A DNA stretch of 64,000 nt from NCBI GenBank assembly GCA_963762615.1, contig CAVXLG010000020.1:1-64000 (forward strand), in the 5' to 3' direction. This DNA is from PALSA-505 sp963762615 (GTDB lineage: Bacteria; Actinomycetota; Actinomycetes; Streptosporangiales; Streptosporangiaceae). This document shows, piece after piece, positions 8,828 to 18,707 of the stretch (positions within the stretch are counted from its first letter, which is position 1; each line of letters opens with the position of its first letter). The translations under genes were made by a program, and so were the position numbers. The notes below the pieces were generated by a model. It saw only the letters and a list, made by a program, of their open reading frames with translations, was not told where the DNA came from and did not search any database.

Positions 8828-10362
8828 AACCCGGCGAGCGACCCGCCGAAGGCGCGGAGAAGCCAGCGATGAAGCACTGTACGCATTGGATCGGCGGCAA
8901 GTCCTGGCCGGGCACGAGCGGCGCCGCGGGCGACATCTACGATCCGGCCACCGGCCAGGTCACCGGCACGGTGGACTTCGCATCCGCCGGGGAAGTAGAC
9001 ACCGCCGTGGCGACGGCGGCCGAAGCCGCGGCGGCCTGGCGCAACGCGTCCCTGGCCCGGCGCAGCCAGGTCATGTTCTCCTTCCGGGAGCTGGTCCGGA
9101 CCCATACCGACCAGCTCGCCGCGCTGATCAGCTCCGAGCACGGCAAGGTGGCCAGCGACGCGGCCGGCGAGGTGACCAGGGGCCTGGAGGTGGTCGAGTT
9201 CGCCTGCGGAATCCCGCACCTGCTCAAGGGCTCGTACTCGGAGAACGTGTCCACCCGGGTGGACTCGTACTCGATCCGGCAGCCGCTCGGCGTAGCGGCC
9301 GGCATCACGCCGTTCAACTTCCCCGCCATGGTGCCGATGTGGATGTTCCCGCTCGCGATCGCCTGCGGCAACGCGTTCGTGCTCAAGCCGTCTGAGAAGG
9401 ACCCCTCGGCCTCGGTGCTGCTCGCCGAGCTGCTCGCCGAGGCCGGACTGCCCGACGGCGTGTTCAGCGTGCTGCACGGCGACGCGGTCACGGTCAACGC
9501 GCTGCTCACCCATCCGGGCGTGGCCGCGGTCAGCTTCGTCGGCTCCACCCCGGTCGCCCGGCATGTGTACGAGACGGCAACCGCGGCGGGCAAGCGGGTG
9601 CAGGCCCTCGGCGGCGCCAAGAACCACATGGTCGTGCTCGCCGACGCCGACCTGGACAACGCCGCCGACGCCGCGGTCTCGGCCGGCTTCGGCTCGGCGG
9701 GGGAGCGGTGCATGGCGGTATCCGTGGTGGTGGCCGTGGACCCGGTGGCCGACACCCTGGTCGGCAAGATCGCGGAACGGGTGGCCAGGCTGCGGGTAGG
9801 CCCGGCCAGCGACGAAAGTGCCGAGATGGGGCCGCTGGTCACTGGCCCGCACCGGGACCGGGTCGCCGGTTACCTCGACTCGGGGGTACGCGAGGGCGCG
9901 GCGCTGGCCGTGGACGGCCGCGAGCACCCGGTCAACGGCGACCCCGGCGGCTTCTGGCTGGGGCCGTCGGTCCTCGACCGCGTCACGCCGGACATGTCCT
10001 GCTACACCGACGAGATCTTCGGCCCGGTGCTCTCCGTCGTCCGGGTGCCCTCGCCCGACGCGGCCCTGGATCTGGTCAACGCCAGTCCGTACGGCAACGG
10101 CGTGGCCGTCTTCACCACCGAAGGCGGCGCCGCCCGCCGGTTCGTCAACGAGGTGAGCGTCGGCATGGTCGGCGTCAACGTGCCGATCCCGGTGCCGATG
10201 GCCTACTACTCGTTCGGCGGCTGGAAGTCGTCGCTGTTCGGCGACACCCACATGCACGGCACGGAAGGGGTGCACTTTTACACCCGGGGCAAGGCGGTGA
10301 CCTCCCGGTGGCCCGAGCCAGGCCCGGGCTCGGTCAGTCTGCGGTTCCCGGTCAGTACTTAG
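8824..10362 (+). CDS. mmsA: Methylmalonate-semialdehyde dehydrogenase (CoA-acylating)
   Basis: 512 residues from ATG 8824, which overlaps the aminotransferase stop; ATG 8869 (MKHCTHWIGGKSW) is the more usual start and leaves 497 residues. Catalyses NAD- and CoA-dependent conversion of methylmalonate or malonate semialdehyde to propionyl- or acetyl-CoA in valine and beta-alanine/pyrimidine breakdown. Family features are GITPFNFPAMVPMWMFPLAI, LGGAKNHMVVLADADLD (no general-base Glu, as usual for the CoA-acylating group), GERCMAVS with the catalytic Cys (296), and SFGGWKSSLFGDTHMHG near the C-terminus. Translation is coupled to the aminotransferase. Confidence 0.93.
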   Translation: MKPGERPAEGAEKPAMKHCTHWIGGKSWPGTSGAAGDIYDPATGQVTGTVDFASAGEVDTAVATAAEAAAAWRNASLARRSQVMFSFRELVRTHTDQLAALISSEHGKVASDAAGEVTRGLEVVEFACGIPHLLKGSYSENVSTRVDSYSIRQPLGVAAGITPFNFPAMVPMWMFPLAIACGNAFVLKPSEKDPSASVLLAELLAEAGLPDGVFSVLHGDAVTVNALLTHPGVAAVSFVGSTPVARHVYETATAAGKRVQALGGAKNHMVVLADADLDNAADAAVSAGFGSAGERCMAVSVVVAVDPVADTLVGKIAERVARLRVGPASDESAEMGPLVTGPHRDRVAGYLDSGVREGAALAVDGREHPVNGDPGGFWLGPSVLDRVTPDMSCYTDEIFGPVLSVVRVPSPDAALDLVNASPYGNGVAVFTTEGGAARRFVNEVSVGMVGVNVPIPVPMAYYSFGGWKSSLFGDTHMHGTEGVHFYTRGKAVTSRWPEPGPGSVSLRFPVST

Positions 10363-10506
10363 GGCGCCGCGGCAGGCGACGTCCGACCGGGCTGCTGGCA
10401 GCCCTGCACTCCTTGACCAGTCTCTTCTGGCTCTACTCAGGACGTGGCGCAGCGTACGGCTGACGCGATGCACGGGGCCCGTTCCGGGGCTGCAAGGATG
10501 GCAGGC

Positions 10507-11412
10507 ATGGAAGCCACACAGCTGGAGAAGGTCCGCTCGGGTCGCGGGTTCTTCGCGGCGCTCGACCAAAGCGGCGGCAGCACCCCGAAGGCGCTGGCCG
10601 AGTACGGCATCGACGAGAGCCGGTACGCCTCCGAGGAGGAGATGTTCGATCTTGTCCACGCGATGCGCACCCGGGTGATCACCGACCCGGCGTTCGACGG
10701 CTCGCGCATCCTGGGGTCGATCTTGTTCGAGCAGACCATGGACCGGGACATGCAGGGCGTCCCGACGGCACGGTACCTGTGGACCGAGAAGCACGTCGTC
10801 CCGTTCCTCAAGGTGGACAAGGGGCTCGCCGCCGAGCAGAACGGCGTGCAGCTCATGAAGCCGATCGACACGCTTGACGAGTTGCTCGAGCGGGCGAACC
10901 GGCACCGCATCTTCGGCACGAAGATGCGGTCAGTGATCAACGACGCGGACAAGGACGGGGTGACCGCGATCGCCGATCAGCAGTTCGAGTACGCCGCGCG
11001 GATCTCAGCCGCCGGGCTCGTCCCCATCATGGAGCCCGAGGTCAGTATCGGCAGCCCGCGCAAGGACGAAGCGGAGACCCTGCTCCGGGACGCGCTGCAG
11101 CGGCGCGTCGAGGCGCTGCCCGGCAACGCCGCGGTCATGTTGAAGCTGACCATCCCGACCCAGCCGGGCCGTTACGCCGGCCTCGCCGCCGACCCGCGGG
11201 TCCTGCGGGTGCTCGCGCTGTCCGGCGGCTACAGCCGCGACGAGGCGTGCGCGTTGCTGGCCAGGGACCCGAGCATGATCGCGAGCTTCTCCCGGGCGCT
11301 GCTCGAGGGCCTGACCGAGCAGCAGACCGACGAGCAGTTTCACGCGCAGCTGGACGCCTCGATCGGGCAGATCTACGACGCCTCCGTGGACAAGGTGCCG
11401 GCCGGCGGCTGA
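10507..11412 (+). CDS. Fructose-bisphosphate aldolase, class I
   Basis: 301 residues from ATG 10507 (MEATQLEKVRSGRGFFAALDQ). Cleaves fructose 1,6-bisphosphate to DHAP and glyceraldehyde 3-phosphate by a Schiff-base mechanism. ALDQSGGSTPKALAEYG is the conserved N-terminal block; PFLKVDKGL holds the phosphate/proton-transfer lysines; MLKLTIPTQPGRY carries the probable Schiff-base Lys213; a LSGGYSRDEAC block follows. An AAGGATGG precedes the start; the frame is open further upstream from 10444, but that extension lacks homology. Class I aldolase is less usual than class II in actinomycetes. Stand-alone gene, 198 bp ahead of the TPP enzyme. Confidence 0.92.
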   Translation: MEATQLEKVRSGRGFFAALDQSGGSTPKALAEYGIDESRYASEEEMFDLVHAMRTRVITDPAFDGSRILGSILFEQTMDRDMQGVPTARYLWTEKHVVPFLKVDKGLAAEQNGVQLMKPIDTLDELLERANRHRIFGTKMRSVINDADKDGVTAIADQQFEYAARISAAGLVPIMEPEVSIGSPRKDEAETLLRDALQRRVEALPGNAAVMLKLTIPTQPGRYAGLAADPRVLRVLALSGGYSRDEACALLARDPSMIASFSRALLEGLTEQQTDEQFHAQLDASIGQIYDASVDKVPAGG

Positions 11413-11610
11413 GCGGTTTCCGCGTGGCCTGACTGCCCCGTCTGGCAGCTGTCTGTCAGGGTGAACCAGAGGCGTGGACCTGGCGTCCGCCCGGGTCGTC
11501 TGCTGCGTTCTAACCTGGTACCCGGCCCGCCCCGCCTGCGGTCGCGGGGGTAGTTTCGAATTCCGACAGGGCGGCCGCCGGTGGCAGCCTGACGGCCCGG
11601 AGGTAGGCAG

Positions 11611-13344
11611 ATGGCCACGACTGTAGCCGAAGGCTTGTGGGAGATGCTGGCGGCGGCGGGGGTGCGGCGATGCTACGGGATCGTCGGCGACGCGCTGAAC
11701 CCGGTGATCGACGCACTGCGGCGCAACGGCTCGGTGGACTTCGTGCACGTACGCCATGAGGAGTACGGCGTGTTCGCCGCGGTCGCGGAAGCGCGGCTGA
11801 CCGGCAACCCGGTCGCGGTATGCGGCACTGCGGGGCCGGGCGTGGCGCACCTGATCAACGGCCTGCTCGACGCGCGGAAGGAACGCGCGCCGGTCATCGC
11901 GGTAGCCGGCGACGTCGAGTCGTCACTGCTGGACTCGGGCGCCCTCGAGGAGCTGAACCCCTACACGTTCTTCGACACCGCCGCGCTGTACATCGGGCGG
12001 CTGGTCAACCCGGAGCAGTTGCGGCCCATGGTGAGCACCGCGATCACCACAGCGGTGGCCGAACGCGGCCCGGTGGTGATCTCGCTGCCAGGCGACGTGG
12101 CGGTCGCCGACGCGCCGTCGGAGTCGCTGCATGTGCCGCTGCCGGCCACGAACATCGGCACGGCCTCAGCCGCGGACCTGGCCGCCATGGCCGACCTGAT
12201 CAACCAGGCGGAGACGGTGGCCATTTTCGGCGGAGACGGCTGCGAGCAGGCGCAGGACGAGGTGCGCGAGCTCGCGGCCAGGCTCAAGGCGCCGGTCGGC
12301 TACAGCTTCAAGGGCAAGCAGTGGCTCGAGCACGACAACCCCAACGCGGTCGGCATGACCGGCCTGCTCGGATACGGCGGCTGCCACGCCGCGATCAACC
12401 AGGCCGACGTGCTGCTGATGCTCGGCACCGACTTCCCCTTCACCGAGTTCCTGCCGCACAAGAAGGTGAAGACCATCCAGGTCGACCGCGACCCCGGGAA
12501 GATCGGCCGCCGGACGCCGCTGGAGCTGGGCGTGGTCGGCGACGTGGCGGCGACGCTGCGCGCCCTGGCGCCGATGGTCGCGGACAAGCACGGCGATCAT
12601 TTCCTGCGCGAGCACGTGACGCAGACCGAGCACGCGCGGCGGCGGCTCGGGCACTACGTAACCAAGGGACCCGGCATCAAGCCGATCCGGCCCGAGTACG
12701 TCGCCGCCGTCCTGTCCGAGCTGGCCGACGACGACGCGATCTTCACCGTGGACACCGGCACGCCCTGCATCTGGGCCGCCCGGCACATCGAGTACGGCCG
12801 CGACCGCCGGCTGTTCGGCTCGCTCACCTGGGCATCCATGGCCAGTGCCGCGCCGAACGCCTTCGGCGCGGCGCTGTCCTTCCCCGGGCGGCAGGCCATC
12901 GCCCTGTGCGGCGACGGCGGCTTCACCATGCTCGCGCTGGGCGACCTGCTGACTCAGGTCCAGCGCAAGGCCCGCGTCGTGAGCGTGATCTTCAACAACG
13001 GCCTGCTGGATTTCGTCAACATCGAGCAGCAGGAGGGGGGTTTCGTCCCGTTCGGGACTGATTTCGTGAACCCGGACTTCAGCCAGGTAGCCACGGCGCT
13101 CGGCGCCCGCGGCATCCGCGTCGAGGAGCCCGGCGACCTGCGCGGCGCCTTGCAGGGGGCGCTCGCCTATACCGACGGGCCCGTCGTGGTCAACGTGGTG
13201 GTGGACCGCTACGCGCTCGCCCTGCCCTCCCACGTCCCGGCCGCGACGGCCAAGGGCTTCACGCTCAGCTTCGCCAAGCAGGCGCTCAGCGGCAAGATGG
13301 ACGACATCATCGAGACCGTCGAGCACAACGTCCGGCTCCTGTGA
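11611..13344 (+). CDS. Thiamine-pyrophosphate enzyme, pyruvate oxidase/dehydrogenase (PoxB)-like
   Basis: 577 residues with the three domains of the acetolactate synthase/pyruvate oxidase family. The N-terminal TPP-binding domain has the catalytic Glu in VRHEEYG and the GTAGPGVAHLINGLLDA block. The middle nucleotide-binding domain is at about 190-340. The C-terminal TPP domain carries the GDG...NN motif (GDGGFTMLALGDL to IFNN). Probably decarboxylates pyruvate or another 2-oxo acid; FAD dependence and exact substrate cannot be read from sequence. ATG 11611 follows CGGAGG. Acetolactate synthase is less likely because no regulatory subunit gene adjoins it. Confidence 0.85.
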   Translation: MATTVAEGLWEMLAAAGVRRCYGIVGDALNPVIDALRRNGSVDFVHVRHEEYGVFAAVAEARLTGNPVAVCGTAGPGVAHLINGLLDARKERAPVIAVAGDVESSLLDSGALEELNPYTFFDTAALYIGRLVNPEQLRPMVSTAITTAVAERGPVVISLPGDVAVADAPSESLHVPLPATNIGTASAADLAAMADLINQAETVAIFGGDGCEQAQDEVRELAARLKAPVGYSFKGKQWLEHDNPNAVGMTGLLGYGGCHAAINQADVLLMLGTDFPFTEFLPHKKVKTIQVDRDPGKIGRRTPLELGVVGDVAATLRALAPMVADKHGDHFLREHVTQTEHARRRLGHYVTKGPGIKPIRPEYVAAVLSELADDDAIFTVDTGTPCIWAARHIEYGRDRRLFGSLTWASMASAAPNAFGAALSFPGRQAIALCGDGGFTMLALGDLLTQVQRKARVVSVIFNNGLLDFVNIEQQEGGFVPFGTDFVNPDFSQVATALGARGIRVEEPGDLRGALQGALAYTDGPVVVNVVVDRYALALPSHVPAATAKGFTLSFAKQALSGKMDDIIETVEHNVRLL

Positions 13345-13494
13345 CCGGGGTTACCAGGCCCGGTGCCAGCGAGGATGACCGATGCCTGCCGTGACGAACC
13401 TGCGAGGCCGAGCGTGGCGGCCGGCAGAATGCTGCCGGCCCGGAGCGGATGCGACACGAGCCGGCTGTGAACGGCGATCGGAAGGAGACGGGCG

Positions 13495-15120
13495 ATGAGC
13501 GATGGGCTCTCTGCGGCGACCGGCGCACCCGGGACAGCATCTGGACCGGTGTTCCGCTCGGAGCTGAACCCCGTCGACTTCCTGTACCGGGCCGCCTACA
13601 TCTACCCGGACAGGACCGCGGTGGTCTCCGGGCGCCAGCGGTACTCCTACCGGCAGCTCGCCGAGCGCTCGTGGCGGCTGGCGGGCGCGCTCAGGTCCGC
13701 CGGCCTGCGCAAGGAAGACCGCGTCGCGACGCTGCTATTCAACTCTCCCGCGATGCTGGAGGCGCATTTTGGCGTTCCCGCGGCAGGGGGGATCCTGGTC
13801 GCGGTCAACAACCGGCTGTCCAGCGCCGAGATCGGCTACATCCTCGGTCACAGCGGCGCGCGCTACCTGCTGCTGGACAGCGAATTGGAACCGCTGACCG
13901 AGCCGCTGGAGCTGGCCGGCGTGACGGTGATCCGCTGTACGGGCACCGGCGGCCCGGACGACTCCTACGAGCAGTTCCTGGCCGGCGCGCCGCCGTCGCG
14001 GCCGCCGAGCTGGCTGGAACACGAGGAAGAGACGATCTCGATCAACTACACCTCCGGCACCACGGGCCGGCCCAAGGGGGTCCAGTACACCTACCGGGGC
14101 GCGTACCTGAACGCGCTGGGCGAGGTGATCCACGCCGGCCTGGCCGCCGATTCGGCGTACCTGTGGACGCTGCCGATGTTCCACTGCAACGGCTGGTGCT
14201 TCCCGTGGGCGGTCACCGCGGTCGCCGCCCGCCATGTGACCCTGCGCTCGGTGGACCCGGATCTGGTCTGGGAGCTGATCGACGGGGAGGGCGTGACCCA
14301 TTACAGCGGCGCGCCGACGGTCCAGCTGATGATCCTCAACCACCCGCGGGCGCACCGGCTGGACCGGCCGGTCACGGCGATGGTGGCCGCCGCCCCGCCC
14401 TCGCCGACGCTGCTGGGCCGGATGAGCGAGCTGAACCTGCGCGTCGTTCACGTGTACGGGCTGACCGAGACCTACGGCCCGATCACCGTCAGCCCCGAGC
14501 AGGAGGGTTGGCGCGAGCTCCCGGCCGCCCAGCGCGCCAGGCACCTGGCCCGCCAGGGCCAGGGGTATGTCTCGGCGGATCTGGTGCGCGTGGTTGACGA
14601 GAAGATGCGCGACGTCGTGCAGGACGGGCAGGCGATGGGCGAGGTCATCATGCGCGGCAACAACGTCATGAGCGGCTATTTCCAGGACGAGGCCGCCACC
14701 AGGAAGGCGTTCGCCGGCGGCTGGTTCCACTCCGGGGACCTCGCGGTCTGGCATCCCGACGGCACCATCGAACTGCGCGACCGCGGCAAGGACATCATCA
14801 TCTCCGGCGGCGAGAACATCTCCAGCATCGAGGTCGAGCAGGCCATCGCCGCCCACCCGGCCGTGCTCGAGTGCGCCGTCGTCGGGATCCCGCACCCGCA
14901 CTGGGGAGAGCGGCCCAAGGCCTTCGTCACGCTCAATGCGGGTGCCGCGGCGACGCCGGAGGAGATCATCGCGTTCTGCCGCGAGCGCCTCGCCCGGTAC
15001 AAGTGCCCCGATGCCATCGAGCTGGGGCCGCTGCCGAAGACCTCCACCGGCAAGGTCCAGAAGTTCGTGCTGCGCGACCGCGAATGGGCAGGGCACGACA
15101 AGCGGATCGGCGCAACGTAG
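13495..15120 (+). CDS. Acyl-CoA synthetase (AMP-forming fatty-acid/aryl-CoA ligase)
   Basis: 541 residues of the ANL adenylating superfamily. INYTSGTTGRPKGVQYTYRG (P-loop A3 motif), VYGLTETYGP (A5), GWFHSGDLAV (A7), DRGKDIIISGGENISSIEVE (A8 hinge) and PKTSTGKVQKFVLR with the catalytic C-terminal Lys are all present. Activates a carboxylic acid to acyl-CoA via acyl-AMP. The substrate is unknown; the sequence is closest to medium/long-chain ligases of the AlkK type. ATG 13495 has AAGGAGACGGG just upstream. Monocistronic; a GC hairpin follows the stop. Confidence 0.9.
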   Translation: MSDGLSAATGAPGTASGPVFRSELNPVDFLYRAAYIYPDRTAVVSGRQRYSYRQLAERSWRLAGALRSAGLRKEDRVATLLFNSPAMLEAHFGVPAAGGILVAVNNRLSSAEIGYILGHSGARYLLLDSELEPLTEPLELAGVTVIRCTGTGGPDDSYEQFLAGAPPSRPPSWLEHEEETISINYTSGTTGRPKGVQYTYRGAYLNALGEVIHAGLAADSAYLWTLPMFHCNGWCFPWAVTAVAARHVTLRSVDPDLVWELIDGEGVTHYSGAPTVQLMILNHPRAHRLDRPVTAMVAAAPPSPTLLGRMSELNLRVVHVYGLTETYGPITVSPEQEGWRELPAAQRARHLARQGQGYVSADLVRVVDEKMRDVVQDGQAMGEVIMRGNNVMSGYFQDEAATRKAFAGGWFHSGDLAVWHPDGTIELRDRGKDIIISGGENISSIEVEQAIAAHPAVLECAVVGIPHPHWGERPKAFVTLNAGAAATPEEIIAFCRERLARYKCPDAIELGPLPKTSTGKVQKFVLRDREWAGHDKRIGAT

Positions 15121-15157
15121 CGCCGGAACCGGCGGCGAGAGGGTTGCCTCCGCCGTT
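15121..15157 (+). terminator. Terminator-like GC hairpins behind the acyl-CoA ligase
   Basis: Immediately after the TAG, CGCCGG and CCGGCG face each other across two bases (15121-15134); a second imperfect stem, cggcgg with ctccgccg, overlaps it to 15157. There is no U-tract, as is common in high-GC actinomycetes. Confidence 0.4.
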
Positions 15158-15517
15158 CGGGGTGGTTGAGCTGGGCCGGCCAGGTATGGCAGCCCAGCGG
15201 CGAGAGTCGGCTGGCCGGATCCGGCCGGTAGCCGGGTGCAGAATGCCCTTTGCGGCGCCCGCCGCTGCGCAGAACTGGCCTGCTGGGCCATCCGGGCCGG
15301 CGCCGGCCCGGGCGTCCCTCCCGACTGAGGGCTGGTCCTGCCTGGCCGGCATGACCGGCCACCCCGGTGGTGAATGGGGCCGTTCGGCCCACACCCTGGC
15401 GTGCCGGATGGGCCGCCCGGCCCCTGCCGGCCCGCTCCGGCCAGGCCCACCCTGGAAAACGAGCCAGCTGGCTCGGCTGCACTCAGCAGGTCAATTCTTC
15501 GGACAGAAGGTAGCACC
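15158..15517. other. Intergenic region with no recognised gene
   Basis: About 360 bp between the acyl-CoA ligase and the zinc-ribbon membrane protein. Open frames here have no recognisable protein sequence. It presumably carries the promoter of the next gene, but I see no convincing -35/-10 pair. Confidence 0.6.
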
Positions 15518-16268
15518 ATGACTCTTCGAGCAGAAAACAGCACCATGACCTCCTCATCCGAAAGGTCCGGCTTCGGCCGGCTGGCCGGCCGCTACGACGC
15601 CTGGATCATGGTGACCGGTGTCGTCATGTTCTTGTTGAGCTTCGCTCCCTGGGAGGGGCTCAGCCCCGAAAACCTGGGCAAGCTCAGTGGCCTCGGCAAT
15701 CTCAGCGGCCTCGGCAGCGTGCCGGTCATCCCGGGTTCGATCTACAACGCCTGGCATGTGGGCTTCGGGGGCTGGCTGCCGTGCCTGGTCGCCCTCGCCA
15801 TCGCCGGCGCGGTCGCGGTGCACGACTTCTTCGGCGTGCAGGTTCCGGGAGTCGCGGGGGCCCGGCCGCGGTTCCTGCTGCAGGTGGTGGCGGCGGTCAG
15901 CACGCTGGTGCTCAGCCTTCGCGCGATCTCTCTTTTCACGCAGCACAACCCGGATGTCGGGCAGGCGCGCTGGGGCGTGTACCTCGCCTTCATCGTCGCT
16001 CTCGCGCAGTTCGGTTTCATCATCGCGGGAAGCAAGAAGATCGGGCAGGTCACCGCTTCTACCGGCCTGGGCGGATCTCCCTGGTCCCGAGCGGACGTTG
16101 AACTTCTGCGCCGAGTGCGGCACGCGCGCCGTCGCGGGAGACAACTTCTGCCAGCAGTGCGGAGCCCGGGTGAAAACCGGACCGGAAGCCACCGGCGAAG
16201 CAGTGCCACCAGCCGCTGAAGCGGCGCGTTCCACCCGGGCCGGTACTGGCGAAATGAGAATGTCGTGA
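15518..16268 (+). CDS. Four-helix membrane protein with C-terminal zinc ribbon, frameshift near 16085
   Basis: From ATG 15518 (AGAAGG upstream) the protein has four membrane segments, around WIMVTGVVMFLLSFAPW, WLPCLVALAIAGAVAVHDFF, FLLQVVAAVSTLVLSLRAI and WGVYLAFIVALAQFGFIIAG, with a short GKLSGLGNLSGLG repeat in the first loop. That frame continues as an Arg-rich tail to 16219. In the +1 frame the sequence instead reads NFCAECGTRAVAGDNFCQQCGARV, a double CxxC zinc ribbon, and ends at 16268 in a GTGA overlap with the next gene. This strongly suggests that one base is gained or lost at 16078-16095 and that the true product is membrane domain plus zinc ribbon. Function unknown. Confidence 0.7.
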
Positions 16269-17095
16269 GCGTCATCACCCAGCCAGGACAAAGATGCGGC
16301 CATGAACTGAGGCCGGGGGCGCAATTCTGCGCCGTCTGCGGTCGCCCGGCCGCTGATGACAGCCGGCGCGCCGGTCGTGCAGCCGAGGAGCAGGTGCCCG
16401 CACCCGCGCAGATGATGCCGCCTCGCGGTGGCACCACGCCGCGCCAGGGTCGTTGGGATCGTTCCCGCTGGCTTTGGGTGGCCGGCGCCGTTGCGCTTCT
16501 GGCTGCCGGGGGAGCCGCGGCGGCCGTGTTCATCGGGCAACCCGCCCACCACAGCCATGCCGTCGCTGGCACCGCCAGAACAGCTGTACCCGCCGCGGAG
16601 CAGCCGGCGTCCGCCTCAGCCACTCCCACGCTGCCCTCGCCATCCGCGCAGCAACCAGCTGCGGAGAGTCTGGCCGGGCTTCTCGCGCAGAGTGTCACCG
16701 ACCGCAGTTCCATCGTGAACGCGGCCAGCAGCGTCAGCCAGTGCGGGCCGGCCTTGAGCCAGGCCCCGCAGGTCTTCGAAAACGCTGCCGCATCGCGTCA
16801 GCGGCTGCTCTCCCAGCTCGCCAGCCTGCCCGGGCGTTCCGCGCTGTCCGGGCAGATGCTCCAGGCGCTGACCGGCGCCTGGCAGGCCTCAGCCACCGCG
16901 GATCAGGACTTTGCCCAATGGGCCCAAGATGAACTCTCCCAGGGCTGCACCCCCAACGACCAGGCTGACCCCAACTTCCAGGCCGCGGCCGGCCCTGACG
17001 GCCAGGCAACCACCGGCAAGAAGGCCTTCGTCAGCCTCTGGAACCCGGTGGCCGCCCAATACGGGCTCCCCTCCTACCGCTGGAACCAGCTATGA
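16265..17095 (+). CDS. Zinc-ribbon, single-pass membrane protein with extracytoplasmic domain
   Basis: 276 residues from GTG 16265, overlapping the upstream stop by 4 nt. Order: N-terminal zinc ribbon (GQRCGHELRPGAQFCAVCGR), basic linker, one membrane helix (WLWVAGAVALLAAGGAAAAVFIG), a Pro/Ser/Ala-rich stalk, and a C-terminal helical domain of about 140 residues with two Cys (SQCGPAL, QGCTPN). Same architecture idea as its operon partner: cytoplasmic zinc ribbon, membrane anchor, outer domain. Such proteins are common and uncharacterised in actinomycetes; a role in sensing or binding at the cell surface is a guess. Confidence 0.8.
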   Translation: MSVITQPGQRCGHELRPGAQFCAVCGRPAADDSRRAGRAAEEQVPAPAQMMPPRGGTTPRQGRWDRSRWLWVAGAVALLAAGGAAAAVFIGQPAHHSHAVAGTARTAVPAAEQPASASATPTLPSPSAQQPAAESLAGLLAQSVTDRSSIVNAASSVSQCGPALSQAPQVFENAAASRQRLLSQLASLPGRSALSGQMLQALTGAWQASATADQDFAQWAQDELSQGCTPNDQADPNFQAAAGPDGQATTGKKAFVSLWNPVAAQYGLPSYRWNQL

Positions 17096-17212
17096 CCACC
17101 GGGCGGCTGGCCCCTCAGAATCTCGTGCCCGTCCGCGTGATCTCGCCCGTTATCGTCGCGGACTCCGCGGGCCGCTGCGCGGCCGGCGGCGAATTCGGCG
17201 CCGCCGGCGCGC

Positions 17213-18629
17213 TCATTGCGCGGTGAATACCTGCCAGGTTCCCGGGATGCCCTTGAGGACGTGTTCACCCCGGTCGGCGAAGCTGAGCCCGGATTCCGGC
17301 GACCAGGTCCACGACCGTGCGCGAGACGAGGACCTGATCCGCTCCGGCCAGCGAGGCGACCCGGGCCGCGATGTGGACGGCTACTCCGCCGACGTCGCCG
17401 GCCATCCGCTCGCATTCGCCGGAGTGGATACCGGACCGGATGGGCAAGCCCAGTTGATGCATGCGGGCCCCGATGGCCTGGGCGCAGCGGATGGCCCGGG
17501 CTGGGCCGTCGAAGGTGGCGAGGATCCCGTCTCCGGTCGACTTGACCCATTGGCCTCGATGGCGGTCGAGCTCGCCGCGGCTGATCGCTTCGTGGTCGGC
17601 GAGCAACTGCCGCCACCGGCGATCGCCTACCGCGATGGCGTGCTGGGTGGAGTCCACGATGTCGGTGAACAGTACCGTCGCCAGCACCCGGTCGCTGTGC
17701 GTGTCGCCGTGGGTCCCGGTCAGGAAGTCTTCGATCTCGTCGAGCTCGGTATCGGCGCCGCTCGCCCAGCCTGGATGGTCGTTGCCGGCGATCTCCACGA
17801 AGCGCGCGCCCGGGATGTGCCCGGCAACGTAGCGGCCGGCCGCCACGTCAGCGAACGGGTCGTCGTGGCGGTGCATCACCAGGGTCGGGACGTGCACCGT
17901 AGGCAGGACGCTGCGCACGTCGGTCTGCTCGATGACCTCCCAGAGCTGCGCTACCGACCCAGGGCTGAGCGAGTACCGCTCCAGCCGCGCCCACCACGCC
18001 AGCGACGCGGGATCATCTTGGCTCGGGGCGACCACCTGTGTCTGCCCGCTTCCCCACTCCTCGGTGAGGGAGGCCACCAGTGCGTGCCACTCGTCCGGCG
18101 GCGGGCCCCACGGGAAGCCGGGCGCGCTGGTGATCCGAGGGCGGCTCCCGCTCAGGACGAGCGCCGCCGTGCGCTCGGGGTGAGCGGCGGCAAACAGGAT
18201 CCCGAGCAGCCCCGAGTCCCCCCCGGCCAGCATGACCACCTGTCCGGTCCCCACGGCGTCCATGACCGCGACCACGTCGTCCATCTGCTCCTCGAGAGTG
18301 GGGAGCCGGCCAGGCCGGTCAGACAGCCCGGTACCGCGTTTGTCGAAGTGGATGACCCGGCTGAACGAGGCCAGGCGCCGCAGGTAGTGCGCCGGTGCCT
18401 CGTGCTCCCAGGACAGCTCGATGTGAGAAAACACCCCCCACACGAACGCCACGTCGATCGGGCCCTCGCCGAACACCTGGTAGGCGATGTGAACGCCATC
18501 GGCGGCGCGTGCGTAACGGGTCAGCGGTGCCTCGGCCACAACTGTCAGACTAGGTCTGCGCCGGCGTACCCGTGCAGGCCCGCCGGGCACCGCGCGAGCT
18601 CGCCGAAGCGCCAGCTGATCGCCGAGCAT
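17213..18629 (-). CDS. Alpha/beta hydrolase fused to adenylate/guanylate cyclase domain, frameshift near 17294
   Basis: An N-terminal alpha/beta hydrolase (HFDKRGTGLSDRPG; MLAGGDSGLLGILFAAAHPE around the nucleophile elbow, where the canonical Ser is replaced by Asp; late HRHDDPFADV) is followed by a class III nucleotide cyclase domain (VLATVLFTDIVDSTQHA, KSTGDGILATFDGPARAI, GIHSGECE, GVAVHIAARV). The cyclase should end with a G-x-S-F-A-D-R-G-E-H-x-L-K-G segment; this is present but in another frame after one extra A at about 17294, ending at TGA 17213-17215, whereas the open frame stops at 17265. The ATG at 18629 precedes an Arg-rich stretch without homology; GTG 18539 (VAEAPLTRYARAADG) is the likely start. 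Family members are common in mycobacteria and Streptomyces; whether they make cAMP is often unclear. Confidence 0.82.
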
Positions 18630-18707
18630 GCCGGGCCGGTCGCCGGCGTGCCTCGTGCGGTGCCGAACGTCGATCCGGCGATCTCAGGGGTGCACGTAAG
18701 GTGCGGT

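Noticed and set aside
8443..10905. 820-codon minus-strand frame opposite mmsA and the aldolase
   Set aside because: Low-complexity His/Arg/Gly-rich translation with no family motif, while both plus-strand genes carry complete catalytic motifs.
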